Below are positions 1-10,173 of a DNA stretch of 28,771 bases, piece by piece. The notes below the pieces were generated by a model. That model ran no database searches, was not told where the DNA came from, and saw nothing but the letters and a program-made list of their open reading frames with translations. The translations under genes and the position numbers were made by a program. The first letter of the stretch is position 1, and each line of letters begins with the position of its first letter. Source of the DNA: Penium margaritaceum (lineage: Eukaryota; Streptophyta; Zygnematophyceae; Desmidiales; Peniaceae); assembly GCA_023375785.1 (NCBI GenBank), contig SZWC01004981.1, positions 44,527-73,297 on the forward strand. Direction: 5' to 3'.

Positions 1-997
1 ACAGCTCCTTCTTACCGCCCACCACGACTTCCACCTCCACGTCGCCTTGGCCGGCCGCCGGCTCGACTTTGTCGTTCACGACCACCATTGACTTGGAGGA
101 CTTCTCGTAGGTGACGAACCCCACCTTCTCGACTTGGGTGTGCTCCTCGGCCCCGGAATCCAGGCACCGCCTGCTGGCCTTCTTGAGGAAGTGGTTCTTG
201 TTGCCGTTGAGGAGCGACCTGCCCTTGCTGTTTTTTCCGCCGGTCTTCGCCTCCTCCGGGAACTCACGGGCCCAATGGCCCCCTTTGCCGCAGTTGCGGC
301 ATGCACCTTTCTTGGTGCCCTTCTTACCGCCGCCCTTTCTGCCACTTCCTTTGCCCCCACTTCCGCCACCATGTGTTTTGGTGACGAGGGCCGATGAGGA
401 AGACGAGGACTCCCCGCAGCTCCGACATTGCGCCTCGTTGCGGATGTACTCTGCGACCGCGCCATAGGTGAGCTTGTCCTCCGACCATCCTCCGAGGACA
501 GTGATGAGTGGTCCCCAACTGACAGGTAGGGCCATGAGGAGAGCCATTGCCTGCAGCTGCGTGTCGATATTCCACCCCACGTTGTTGCATTGCGAGGCGA
601 GCGACTCGATCTGCTGCATGAAGGAGATGACATCATCTCCCTCCTCGATTCTCACCGTGAGGAGCCGCTTCATCGCGAAGATTTTGTTCGCAAGCGACTT
701 GGATTGGTGGATGGCACAAAGCTTTTGCCAAGCTTCGGCTGCCAGCTTGTAGCCTTGGAAGTACTCCCACTGCGACTCGGCCGTCCCGGACACCAGGAGT
801 ATGAGCACCTCCGTGTTCTTCTTTTCGAAGGCCTGCTTCTCCGTGTTCGTAGCAGTCGCCTCTGTGAGCACCTCCTTTCCCAACATGACGTCCAGCAGCC
901 CCTTATCCAAGAGGTGCAGCTCGAAGTGCCACCTCCATAGCCCAAAGCCCGGGCCGCCCGCATACTTCTGAATGGTTTAGGTCTCCTTCTGCGCCAT
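1..997 (-). pseudogene. Ty1/copia gag-protease, continues past left window edge
   Basis: A single minus-strand frame is open from 976 to the window edge (about 325 codons). The copia Gag capsid-like region comes first, with RWHFELHLLDKGLLD near the N-terminus. A Gly/Lys/Ser linker follows, then a zinc knuckle at 301-260 and a protease start with DSGA (about 140-160). The likely start is ATG at 997, because the frame MAQKET leads straight into the Gag motif. Codon 7 (979-977) is a TAA stop, so the copy is probably dead. The knuckle reads C-x2-C-x4-H-x4-F: the last Cys is Phe (TTC). Apart from these two lesions I see no frameshift, so this is the least decayed coding stretch in the window. Gag packages element RNA and the protease cuts the polyprotein; these roles are inferred from the family. 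Confidence 0.88.
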
Positions 998-1713
998 ATG
1001 CGCAGCTGCTACTCCGACAAGTTCTCAGAACTTCACGGCGACATCCAAGTTGACAATCCTGTGCGCTGCGGAAGACGTGAACGTTGGAGGCGTTCAGACA
1101 CATGGGCCCATAACCCTTCGTCAGGTTGGAATCCACGTGGTGCGGTCCCGACGTTTGTCTGATCGTCTCTAGTGGTTCACGTCTACTGTTTTGGACGAAT
1201 CTGAGACTGAGCGTGAGCTTTCTGGTCGCCTCACGCTATGTGAGTAGGAATTTAGGGACAGTCAGTTTGCGAAGGGAATAACATCGTTTTGCGTTATTTT
1301 TTTAACATGAACAGGATCACAACATTTAAAGGGCTAGTCATGAGCTCTCCAATGTACCAAACCGTGCGCAATTCGGCCAAGCATAGCCCAAGTTATGCTT
1401 GCCGAAGCGTAGGTCTCACCCACCACAGAAGCCTGACGCCGCCACTCGTCGTGGCGCCTTTCTTCATGTGCGAAGCGCCTTTCCCAAGGCGCATATCCCA
1501 TTGCACATGGTGTGGGGGTCCCCTGCACTGTTTCCACGCGCCCTACATACTTTTGGGTCGCGTTTGGTGATGGGGTGTGACGAGGTTCAAAACCTGTCCG
1601 CGGACCTGCAGTTAGAATTTTGACAGTCCCTGAGTAACAAAACGTACTACTGAAATTCGGACGCCAAGCCAGATTTTTGGCTAAGTCCCTCAGTAACAAC
1701 TTGCACTACTGGA

Positions 1714-1755
1714 TCCGGTGGATGATCCGCCGGATCAGGTGGATCATCCACCGGA
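1714..1755. repeat. Inverted repeat with perfect 15-bp arms
   Basis: The arms TCCGGTGGATGATCC (1714-1728) and its exact reverse complement (1741-1755) flank a 12-nt spacer. It lies in the probable LTR of the left-edge copia element and could form a hairpin in DNA or RNA. No function is known. Confidence 0.85.
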
Positions 1756-1808
1756 CGCCTCGGCAGGCCTATCGGAGCAATTTCTCCAGATGGTAATTCT
1801 GTTACTCG

Positions 1809-1831
1809 ATCCGGTCGATTATTGACCGGAT
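1809..1831. repeat. Inverted repeat with 8-bp arms
   Basis: ATCCGGTC (1809-1816) and GACCGGAT (1824-1831) flank a 7-nt loop. It shares the TCCGG core of the neighbouring larger palindrome and lies in the same probable LTR. Confidence 0.8.
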
Positions 1832-2092
1832 TTCGAGTCGCAGCCGGCTCCCAGAGCCGTTGCGCACATCCCAACTATGGAAGGCCATATCTCCCTCGAT
1901 ACTTGTCCGATTCCAGCGAAACAACTTCCATCAGACTGAGCGACTTGTCAACTTTCAGGGGCAATCCTCTATTTTAGGATCCAAGCAATCTTTGAGTCGC
2001 CAGATCCGCCGGAGCGGGGTTTCCACTTTCTGGCGGCTCGTCGGCGCCTCCCGGCGCCGCACTTGGGCATGCGGAGGGGCAATTTTTCAACA

Positions 2093-2289
2093 ACGTGTTC
2101 CTCCTCGGTGGTACCGCTGTGTCGTAGCACAGTAGGAAGCAGGTCTGCATTGCACATCACTCTTCAGAGGCAGAGTATGTTGCTCTCGGTAGAGGGGCCG
2201 CTACGGAAGTATGGCTCCAGCGTCTGTTCCTTGAGCTGGGCTAGTCAGTATCTGCCATTGTGCTTCGTTGCGACAACCAGAGTGCTCTT
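2093..2289 (+). pseudogene. E0 copia RNase H, first half (split by element A)
   Basis: The plus-strand frame encodes the copia RNase H core: VFLLGGTAVS, then SSEAEYVALGRGA, then LRCDNQSAL. It holds the conserved Glu of EAEYVA and the Asp of CDN. Two TAG stops interrupt it: 2125-2127 at the conserved Trp after AVS, and 2242-2244 where related copies have Gln. The upstream part is missing because the left-edge copia element abuts at 2092. The frame is cut at CTCTT (2285-2289) and resumes after the same 5 bp at 11013. E0 is the oldest layer of the nest. Confidence 0.88.
2285..2289. repeat. Target site duplication CTCTT, left copy (element A)
   Basis: CTCTT directly precedes the left end of element A and recurs at 11013-11017 directly after its right end. 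Removing element A and one copy leaves the E0 RNase H in frame. Confidence 0.88.
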
Positions 2290-3139
2290 AAAAGGAAATG
2301 CCAGGCAGCAGGTTGGGGCAGCAGCGCTGTTGATGCAGCGTGCGTGCTTCCACGCTCGTTGCTTAAGTCTGCTGCCCCCTCAGTCTGCTACTCTAGAGTC
2401 CAAGGGTGGAAGCTCTGGGTTTGTTACTCAAAAACGTGCACGCGCGTGTTAGCGCCAGAAATCAACTGAAAACTGAAATTGACTGATTAGGAATAAAGAA
2501 TGAGCAATAATGGGAGACCCCTCCAAGTCCTAGCTCCCCCCAACTCTGTAGAGTTTGTTACTCAGCTAACCAGCCAATCAGAAAATAGACCTAGACCTAT
2601 TTCCTAGCAGGCAAGGTTTTCTCAGTGAGCCTTGCCAGACGGCTGACAGCCCAAAACCGGGACGTCGTCTATTTTTCCTGAAAACCGAACCATACCATAT
2701 TACCGACACTGCGAACGCAGTCGTGCGGTCAGAAACAGCTAGAAAACAACAGCAAAGAATTATGGTTGCCTGAACCCAAGCAGTGCCAACGATGGTCCAT
2801 GATGCCAAACAATGCCACACAACATGAGACATGGATCCTAAGCTGAGCATGATGCTACAGACGCAACGGTACAGTCAGATCCACCTCCTGATGCATACAG
2901 ACAGCATCTGCGGTGGCAGTAACCGTCGGCGGCCCGACCGCCGAGAAGGCCTGCCGATGGAGCTGAGCACATTGCCGGAGAGAGGAAGCTCCAAAAAACA
3001 ATGAGTAGGCCTCAGCGGGCGTCGGCTCCACTGGACGACACTCCAGCAGCGTCGAGTCTCAACGTCAATCATCTGCACGCTGATGTACACAAGCTGGGAG
3101 GGCAGAATAGAGCACAATGAGGATGTGCCAAAACCATCA
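2290..3139 (-). repeat. Element A 3' LTR (850 bp)
   Basis: It is homologous to 10174-11012 along its length. The inner end (3139) reads TGATGG on the minus strand where the partner has TGTTGG. The outer end (2290) reads ...CCTTTT rather than the usual ...CA; this end is fixed by the target duplication next to it. No gene lies in it. Confidence 0.9.
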
Positions 3140-3148
3140 TTCCCCCAT
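3140..3148 (-). other. Element A polypurine tract
   Basis: On the minus strand ATGGGGGAA abuts the LTR start TGATGG. This is the expected plus-strand priming site for reverse transcription. Confidence 0.8.
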
Positions 3149-3246
3149 GACTCATAGGCGTAGTGCACATGGGCATGCAGAGACACAGTCAACAGTCAGA
3201 CTCCACCAAGGCATGTAGAGATGCAGGCAGGGACAAAGAGGACAAC

Positions 3247-3825
3247 TCACGGACGCACACCGACCAAACTCAGAGCCTTCTTGACTGAGTCACACTTTAG
3301 TGCCTTGGTCAAGAAGTCAGCCAGCTGTTGTGCTGTCTCAACCCACACAATGTTGATGCTGCCATCATGCAACAATGAACGCACATAGTGATACTCAACG
3401 TTGATGTGCTTTGTGCGTGTGTGATGCATGCCCTCATTGTCGGTGATGGCCATGGCGCTCTCATTTTCATAGTACAACGTGATGGATGCAACGGACTGAC
3501 ACAACTCGGACAACAGATGATGCAGCCACACACTCTCACATGCGCCCAAGCCAAGGGCCACGTACTCAGCCTCCACATTGCTGCATGCAATGCACCCCTA
3601 CTTGCCACTACGCCAGAACACAATTGTGCCACCGATCACAAAGATCCAGCCTGTGCGACTCTTATCGTCCGGACTGCTGGCCCAGTCACTGTCGGTGTAG
3701 CCCGCCGCGACGACAGACGGCTTGAGGCGGAACATGAGACCTCACCGAGGAGTTGAGACTACGTAGCGTAGTGCTCGGACTGCGGCCTCGAAGTGGAGGT
3801 GACGCGAATCCTGAGAAAACTAAGC
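3247..3825 (-). pseudogene. Element A RNase H domain
   Basis: It contains YTDSDWAS, then VEAEYVALGLGA, then ENESAMAI, TKHINVEYHYVR and ADFLTKALK, the hallmark series of copia RNase H. It ends at TGA (3249-3247). A TAG at 3600-3598 falls where the family has Gln (SGK*GC), and a TGA lies further upstream after VVSTPR. The catalytic Asp of the usual CDN motif is Glu here (YYEN). RNase H would remove the RNA strand during cDNA synthesis. The short stretch 3149-3246 between the stop and the polypurine tract is non-coding. Confidence 0.9.
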
Positions 3826-4890
3826 CAGGAGGTTGACGGCGAACGTGATGTCTGGGCACGTCATCGTCGCCACGAATATCAGTGACCCGATGACTCGTAG
3901 ATACGTGGTCACGTCAACTGGCTCTCCCACAACGGCTGGGTCAGGTATCTTCAGCTTTACCTGGCCATCAGGTGACATGGATGAAGATGCGCTCGGCATG
4001 AGGGGCAGATCCTCAACGAAGCGAGTGGAAAGGGTCTGCACATAGACAACATGGTGGACATGTAAGATGCCCAGGGAGCGATCATGCTCAATCTCCATGC
4101 CCAAGAAGACTCGGGCAGACCCGAGATCCTTCATCTGATAGGCGCTGTACAGTAGGTCCTTGACACGCTAGATGGCAGCCATGTCTGGCGAGGCGATGAG
4201 GAGATCATCAACCTAGACCAGGAAAGCGGCAAAGATCTGGCCTCGTAGACCGATGAATAGTGTGGGGTTAGTAGTGCTGCGCTGGAGGCCGTTGCGGATG
4301 TGTGTACTCCTAATCTCCTGGATCCAGCACCGAGGCGACTGCTTCAAACCATAGAGGGCCTTTTGCAGCCACTAGACTCTCCTAGTACCGTCATCGAAGC
4401 CTAGGGGCTGCACCATGTAGAGCTCCTCTCCCTCTAGCGAGTTGTGGAGGAAAGAGTTACTCACATTCATCTGATACAGCTCCCACCCGTGCTGGGCATC
4501 CAAGCTGAAGAGAGCGCGGCTCATGGAGGATAGGCCCACTTGGACAAAGATCTGGTCGTAATCAACCCTGGGGACCTGAGCAAACCCGTTGGCTGTGAGG
4601 CAAGCTTTGTACTTGTCCAAGGACCCATCCGGCTTCCATTTGTGCCAGAAGACCCACTTGGCACCGATGACCTTCCGACCAGGGGGGAGGTCGACGAGGT
4701 CATACACATGGTGTTGCTGGATAGCATCGAGCTCATTTGCGTAGGCCGCGTCCCAGTGTGCGGCCTTAGGAGAGGCTCGAGCCTCACGAAGGGTGGCTGG
4801 GTCCTCCGGGCGTGCTATGGAGCAGATTGAGAGAGCGTGTTCATCTCGAGATTTAAGTGGGATGCGTGCTAGTGCGGACATTACAGCATG
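3826..4890 (-). pseudogene. Element A reverse transcriptase
   Basis: N-terminal motifs are VDLPPGRKVIGAKWV and KPDGSLDKYKA, followed by YMVQPLGF, ALYGLKQSPRCW, VDDLLIAS and MKDLGSARVFLGMEIE, all typical of copia RT. Two catalytic sites are damaged. The first Asp (family form MDVSNAFLHG) is Asn in MNVSNSFLHN. The Tyr of YVDD is a TAG stop at 4215-4213. Further TAG stops lie near 4371 and 4174, and one (A*FSQ) lies near the RNase H border. The N-terminal half lies in the open frame 5082-4372. Confidence 0.92.
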
Positions 4891-5725
4891 TCGATGCTCA
4901 TGATGATGCATGGAGTAGCCAAGTGCGGAGCCCGGATGAAGGTCTGCAATAATGGCCGAAATGGTCAGGCCGAGAGCCTTGATGCCAGAGTTCCCACTCA
5001 CGACCGTAGGAGTAGAAGAGATGCGTGGAACGACTAGGGGCCAAGACGTCACAGGGCGTGGTGCTGCGGCCTGCGGGCTCACTTACGGCCAAGGTCAGAG
5101 GCTGCCGCCTGGGCCACATGTGTAGCGCGGTAAGGCAGGAGATGGCACAGAGTTCGACGGGCTGACGGAGGCAGAGTCCCACTGGGGCTGCTGGCCCAGT
5201 GGGACCAGCGGACGCGACTGGGGTCGCCGGCCCGGAGGGGCGAGCAGGCACGACTGGGGCTACCGGCCCAAAGGGACCAGCGGACGCGACTGGGACCACC
5301 GGACCAGAGGGGTAAGCGGGCGCGACTGGGGCTGCCGGCCGAGAGGGACCAACGGACGTGACTCGAGCCACTGGCCCAGAGGGGCTAGCGAGCGTGACTG
5401 GGGCTGCCGGCCCAAAGGGACCAGCAGACGCGACTCGGGCCACCGGGCCAAAGGGGCCAGCAAGCGCGACTGGGGCTGCCGGCCCAGAGGGACCAGTGCA
5501 CGCGACTGGGGCTAGTGGCTCAGAGGGGCTAGCGGGTGCGATTGGGGCTACCAGCCCTGAGGGACAAGCGGACGCGACTGGGGCCGCCGGCCCATAGGGG
5601 TTAGTGGGTGCGACTGGGGCTGCCGGCCCTGAGGGACCAATGGACGCGACTGGGACCACTGGCTTGGAGGGACCAAGTGATGTGCCACCCGGAAGCGGCA
5701 GGACGGAGGACGGACTCACCACTCC
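4891..5725 (-). pseudogene. Element A integrase-RT linker, Pro/Ala/Gly-rich
   Basis: One open frame (5722-4898) encodes a low-complexity Pro/Ala/Gly/Val chain. Most of it is fourteen 12-residue repeats close to APVASAGPSGPA (see the repeat entry at 5178-5682). Copia polyproteins usually have a variable Pro/Ser-rich linker here, and element B has one at the same place without such a regular array. The frame must shift near 5080 to join the RT. No catalytic role is expected. Confidence 0.75.
5178..5682 (-). repeat. 36-bp in-frame minisatellite, about 14 units
   Basis: The anchor CGACTGG (or a variant) recurs at 5179, 5215, 5251, 5287, 5323, 5359, 5395 and onward to 5647, always 36 bp apart. 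Each unit encodes 12 residues with a Gly-Pro-x-Gly-Pro core. Units differ by substitutions, but I saw no indels. There are no unique spacers, so it is not a CRISPR array. Confidence 0.9.
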
Positions 5726-5728
5726 CCC

Positions 5729-6610
5729 TCACGACGGGAGGGACACCAATGAGGCGGAGTGAACGAGATCACGAGGAAAGAGCTCCTCAAAGTAGAGGGC
5801 ATCGTGGGACTCAACGATGCACTGCCGGGAGGGATCCCAGAAGCGCCACGCCTTGGACTGACAAGAGACACCAAGAAATGTGCAAGGGCAACCGCGGGGG
5901 ACAAGCTTGCTGCCCTGCTGCGGGGCGGGCAGCCACACAATAGCCACACAGCCCCAGACCCGAGCTGGGCGGAGGTCGGCTTGCTGGCCGCACCAGTGTT
6001 GGTACGGCATGGACTGGTGGGGAAGGGGTCCGTGGGTAATCCGGTTCCAGACCCACGTCATGTAGGCCATGGCTTCAAAATAGAAGCCATCGGAAAGGCC
6101 AGACACAACCCGCATGGTGTGGACAACGTCATCCATGGTAGGGTTCCACCGTTCGGAGACGTCGTTCTGGGCAGGCGTGTAGGGCGTGGACGTCTCATGG
6201 TGGATACTGCGCGAGGCGAGAAAAATTGTCGTCTCGCCCATGTACTCACCACCGCGATTGGAGTGAAAGCAACCAAGAGATTGACCACACTCGCGCTCTG
6301 TAAGGACAAGCCAGTCCTCAATGGTATGGACGACATTGTACTTCTGTCGAAGGCAGAATACTCTCTGACCGACTCGGTAGGGAGAGGACCCATGACATGG
6401 GAATGGACCAGGTCTAGAGGGGCGGATGCACGAGAGGAGGTCAGAGGGTATGTGGACCGGTGCATCTTGCCTGAGCGCAATCAATGCACTCTGTAGGACA
6501 CGGGAGAGGGAAAGTCTCCGGGTCAAGGCCCTTGGCCGGCCGGGTGCAGAGCATGCTGTCTACGGCAACAAGGTGGACGTGGCAAAGGCGGCGGTGCAAG
6601 AGGCGGCTGT
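5729..6610 (-). pseudogene. Element A integrase
   Basis: The HHCC zinc-binding part (LHRRLCHVHL ... ECIDCAQ) starts the domain near 6600. The core follows with VHSHVMGPLP, HSNRGGEYMG and NDVSERW, then the copia C-terminal part with GVSCQSKAWRFWDP. Of the DDE triad, the first Asp is His (VHSH, usually VHSD), the second is Asn (SNRGGE, usually SDxGGE), and the Glu is kept. Frameshifts are needed near 6470 and 6370; the rest lies in the open frame ending at 5729. Integrase inserts cDNA into the host chromosome, and this copy could not. Confidence 0.92.
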
Positions 6611-6611
6611 G

Positions 6612-7448
6612 CTATGGAGAGAGCGTGTTGGTGATGAACACATGGCCTGTGGCAGCCGATGAGGAGGGGAAAGAAGGAGAGGAGGACAGAGGAGGTACGT
6701 GCCGCAGGTTGTCACGCACGGCAGCGTGCAGAACGACAAGACCGGACGAACGCAACGACACCGTACCAACACCACGCGAGTGCACAACGTCCATGCTCAT
6801 GTGGTCAAGGGTAGTAACAGAAAGAAGGTTGAGCTCAAGACCTGTGACAAAGAGGATATCGGTCAAGAAGTTATCACCAGTAGGACCACGGAAACAAACG
6901 ACGCCGACACTGTGGAAAGGTAACACCTGTCTGGAGCCCGTCCCGACCACGGATACATCACGAACAGGACCAAGCATACTAATGCCCTCGCGAGAGACCA
7001 TCATGTGATGCGTGGCTCCAAAGTTGATGATCCAGGGTTCAGCATGGTCCTGGACCAGTGTCGCCAGATCACTGACAGTCACATGGCAGCAAGGAGGAGA
7101 CGCGGACGCGATGGAAGGGGGCGCGAACCGAGACTCCCAATCATCAAGCCACGTGACGTCGTCACAAAGGGGGGTAGAGGAGATCACAAAAGATGGCAAG
7201 ACAGACGAGGAATTAGGAAACGACCACAGTTCAAGCTCAGTCATGCAGGGCAATGGGGACAGGCAGGAGGTGACGCAACGTGTACTTCCTTGGGGGGGAG
7301 GGCGAGGCAGGCTGAGCTGAAGCGCAATGAACTGCTCCAACTGACGCTCGCACGTGGACAGCCTCGGAGTGTAGACTGAGTGCGGAGTGTGGATGCTTGA
7401 GCCCGGACAGAAGGAGGATTGACCCGATGAAGGGAACGGAGGTGCCAA
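6612..7448 (-). pseudogene. Element A protease and spacer
   Basis: One open frame of 278 residues. The aspartic protease motif appears as WIINFGATHHM (about 7041-7009), where intact copies such as element B have WIVDSGATHHM. The catalytic Asp is therefore Asn and the Ser is Phe. The downstream LTDILFVTGLELNLLSV segment is typical of copia protease. The frame ends with GHVFITNTLSP before the integrase zinc part, which is in another frame. Confidence 0.9.
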
Positions 7449-8660
7449 CGGCTGCGGATGATACTGCTCAGGAGCTCGCGTCTACGGGACCGGTGTCACG
7501 GTCAGAGGAGTGGAGCTGCTGGACGGATTCGCGGCGTCAGGGGCGACAATAGCTACGGCGGCAGGGGTAAGACGGCGCTCCCACTGGCAATCCATGGTGG
7601 CGATGACGCGTGCCTCGTCCATTGTTAGCGGGCACGTGTACCACCCGTGCCCTAGCTGGCCACAATTGTGGCAGACCGAGCCAATACTAGATCCAATCGA
7701 GTGCTGCCGCTGCTCCTACTGCTGCTAAACCTTACCCTTCTTGCCCTGGTGCTTCTTTTTCCCGGGAAACGAGGAGCTAGTGTAGGTAGCAGGGAAAGCC
7801 ACAGCCGCGGAAGCAACGACCTGGGAGGTGAGGGCCTCAGTGCACTCGAGACGGGACTCCAGGTGAGCTTCCTCAATCCTGAGGAAGAGCTCGTATGCCA
7901 AGGACATGAGGGTGCCCTGGGCCACCATGATGGAGAGGACGTCCTGGGAGTAGTGGAGAAAGGCATCCGCGTATGCACCGGTGGCACCGCACTTGATGGT
8001 GAGGAGCGTGGCCACAAGGAGTGGAGCCTAGGTACCTAGGCAGTAGAGGATGTCCTCAGCCCGTTGCCAATACGCTGTGACCGTCTGGGTCTCCCCCATG
8101 TACAGGGAGTTGAACTCCCACAGCAAACGGCTGGTCTCAATATCGCTAGACAAGCAACAGGGAAGAGTGAGGATGTGCCACGCGGCCACTCGGTCTGGGG
8201 TGCCGCCAGTGGTAAAGTCGCCGAGAAAGGGCTCTAGGGCCAGACAAGAAGCCGGAGGAGCATCGGGGACGAGGGCGGGTACGGCGCGACCGGCGTCATA
8301 GAGCTCGTTGGCCTAGTTGGAGTCATACGGGAGGGTGTAGTATGCCCACAGATCCTCACCCTTTGACTACATGCAGAAGCTGAGCTCCCACCTCTGTAAC
8401 TGCTCGCCGGCCTGAAGTGGCGGGAGCGGCGTCTCAAAGTCTTTTTGCCTGCAGCTGGCATCTAGAGTGGGGCCAAGGACGCCTCTCACTGTCTGCCGCT
8501 GGCATTGAGTCTGTTGCTGCGCCAGGTAAAACATGGCAGCCAACACAACGGGGCTGGCGTGCCTAGGAGGAATGAGCAAAGAGGGACATTGGTGGCGGTC
8601 TGTGAGGCCAATGGCTACATTCCTACAAGCTGCAACGCCAGGGCAGCGAGTTGTTGCTGA
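7449..8660 (-). pseudogene. Element A Gag
   Basis: From the N-terminus it has QKDFETPLPPL, QRWELSF and LWAYYTLPYDSN, a capsid-like stretch ending near LESRLECTEALTS, a Lys-rich tail (KKKHQGKKGK) and an intact zinc knuckle C-x2-C-x4-H-x4-C at 7673-7632. Several TAG stops interrupt it, for example after SFCM, DSN, LGT, GKV and QQ. Its layout matches the Gag of element B residue for residue around RF/SF ... WPYY/WAYY, which helps date the insert in B. The N-terminus is uncertain because the frame runs back into the glutamine-rich repeat region. Confidence 0.85.
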
Positions 8661-8699
8661 ATGGCAGTCAAGGGGTCAAAGGCATCAGCAACGACACCT

Positions 8700-9880
8700 G
8701 TGGGATTCTGCTACTGTTGCTGATGTTGTTGATGCTGCTGCTGCTGCTGCTATTATTGCTACTGCTGTTGCTGCTACTTCTACTGTTGCTGCTGCTGTTA
8801 CTGTTACTGTTGTTGTTGCTGCTGTTCCTCTAGCTGCTGCAGCTGCTACAAGAAAGGGGGGCTGGGGGTCCCCCCAACAAAGGAGGACCCCTCCCCACTG
8901 GGACTGCTAGTCATGGTGGGTTTTGGTATCCCTTTCTTTTGTTGATGACGTTAGTAGTGACGTCAATAGTGACATCAGCAATGGGATGCTAACGTCAACA
9001 ACGACCGTTATTGGGGCCGCTGCCACAACTATTGTTGCTGCTACTATGGCTGCTATTGCTACTGCTATTGCTACTACTATTGCTGCTGCTGCTGCTACTA
9101 CTGTTGTTGCAACTGCTATTGCTACTACTGTTGTTGCTACTATTATTGCTGCTCTTGTTGATATTGCGGCTATTCTTGTTGCTGTTCTTGTTGCTGCTGC
9201 TGTTGCTGCTGCTACTACGACTAGACATTGTAGTTGTAACTGCTGCTACTGCTGTTGTGTACTGCTCGAGCTGTTGTAGCAACTATGGCAGCTGCTACAG
9301 CCGCGGCAAAGGCGCTGGTGAGATGGGAGATTTTTTTCTCTTTTTTCCCTTTCTTCTGTCACATCTAGTTTTGCTACTCACTGTGGGCAGCGAGCTACAA
9401 ACAGTGAGCTCACTCCTCGCTGCCAGCAGTCCGTTGCTCGCTGTAAGCAGTGGGCTTGCTGCTAGCATCCCGTTGCTCACAAGGAGCTGCGAGATGCAAG
9501 CAGCAGCAGTCGCTGCTGGCTGCTACCGGCTGCTTCTCGCTATGGCTGCTACTATAGTCGGCTGCTACTGCTACTTGCTGCTACAGCCTACTGTTGCTAC
9601 TACTCGCTGAGGCAGTTGTTGCTCACTGCCGCTGCTGCTTGCTGCTACTGCTGCTACTTGCTACGACTGCTGATGCTGCTGCTGCGAGCTGTTGCTGCTG
9701 GACGTCGCTGATGCTTGCTATTGCGGGCTGCTGTTGCTACGGGCTACTACGAGCTGATGCTACTGCCGGCTACTGCTTCTGCACGCAGCAGCTGCTGACT
9801 GCTGCTGCCATTGCTCACTGCTGTTACCTGTCGCTGCTACAGCTGCAGGTTGCTGGTGATGCTTGCTGGTGCCAGTAACT
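8700..9880 (-). repeat. Trinucleotide-rich region of element A
   Basis: The plus strand shows long runs built from GCT, GTT, ACT and CTG triplets. In the element's coding sense these are CAG, CAA, AAC and AGC triplets that would encode Gln/Ser/Asn stretches. Around 9330-9500 there are also imperfect repeats of a TCGCTG/GCAGTG type. The leucine-rich plus-strand frames here are shadows of the repeats. It lies between the primer site and gag, as similar stretches do in elements L and B. Confidence 0.85.
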
Positions 9881-10160
9881 ACACCTGGATGACGTTGTCG
9901 CGTGCGTTGTCGCCCGCAGGTGTCAGACGCGGCCTGTCGCTCACCTCCTCGCGTCATGTGTGGGGATCAGTGCTGCCAAAAAAGATCGGCAGCATTTCCA
10001 GTGGCCCAGTGGCTGTCGGAAAAAATCTGACACCGCCACCAGGCGGGTCAATGCTGCCGAAAAACATCCGGCAGCATTTCCTGTGCACTGGAGAGTATGG
10101 AGGTCCGCCGGAGTTGTCTGGCACCTGTACGCCAGTCTTCTGCTGTTGCTACTACACTCT
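9881..10160 (-). promoter_or_regulatory. Element A 5' leader with A/T-rich-loop stem-loops
   Basis: No coding frame is convincing. There are two closely similar stem-loops: TGCTGCC/GGCAGCA arms at 9971-9994 and TGCTGCCG/CGGCAGCA arms at 10052-10076, with A-rich loops on the plus strand. A third weaker one lies at 10014-10032. Leader stem-loops of this kind can serve RNA packaging or dimerisation in retroelements; that role is an inference here. Confidence 0.5.
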
Positions 10161-10173
10161 GGCTCTAATACCA
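10161..10173 (-). other. Element A primer binding site
   Basis: The minus strand reads TGGTATTAGAGCC directly after the LTR end ...CCTTCT. It differs by one base from the initiator tRNA-Met site TGGTATCAGAGC usual in plant copia elements. It fixes the inner end of the 5' LTR. Confidence 0.85.

Larger units (their letters stand above)
998..2092 (-). repeat. 5' leader and probable 5' LTR of the left-edge copia element
   Basis: This lies upstream of the gag at 997 on the minus strand and has no convincing coding frame. The outer end at 2092 reads ...TTCAACA on the plus strand, that is TGTTG on the minus strand, as expected for an LTR start. It stops exactly where the E0 RNase H coding sequence begins. 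The inner LTR boundary and the primer site could not be placed. A 28-bp direct repeat with 23 matches lies at 1625-1652 and 1684-1711. The other LTR is outside the window, so LTR status rests on position and terminus only. Confidence 0.6.

Noticed and set aside
5178..5682. Regular 36-bp repeats resembling a CRISPR array
   Set aside because: The repeats are contiguous with no unique spacers, keep a coding frame inside a copia polyprotein, and the context is eukaryotic.
5759..6496. Long plus-strand ORF (245 aa) opposite the element A integrase
   Set aside because: It is antisense to a clear integrase frame and has no domain of its own.
8651..9610. Leucine-rich plus-strand ORFs that look like membrane proteins
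   Set aside because: They are translations of CTG/CTT-type triplet runs; the element reads on the other strand.
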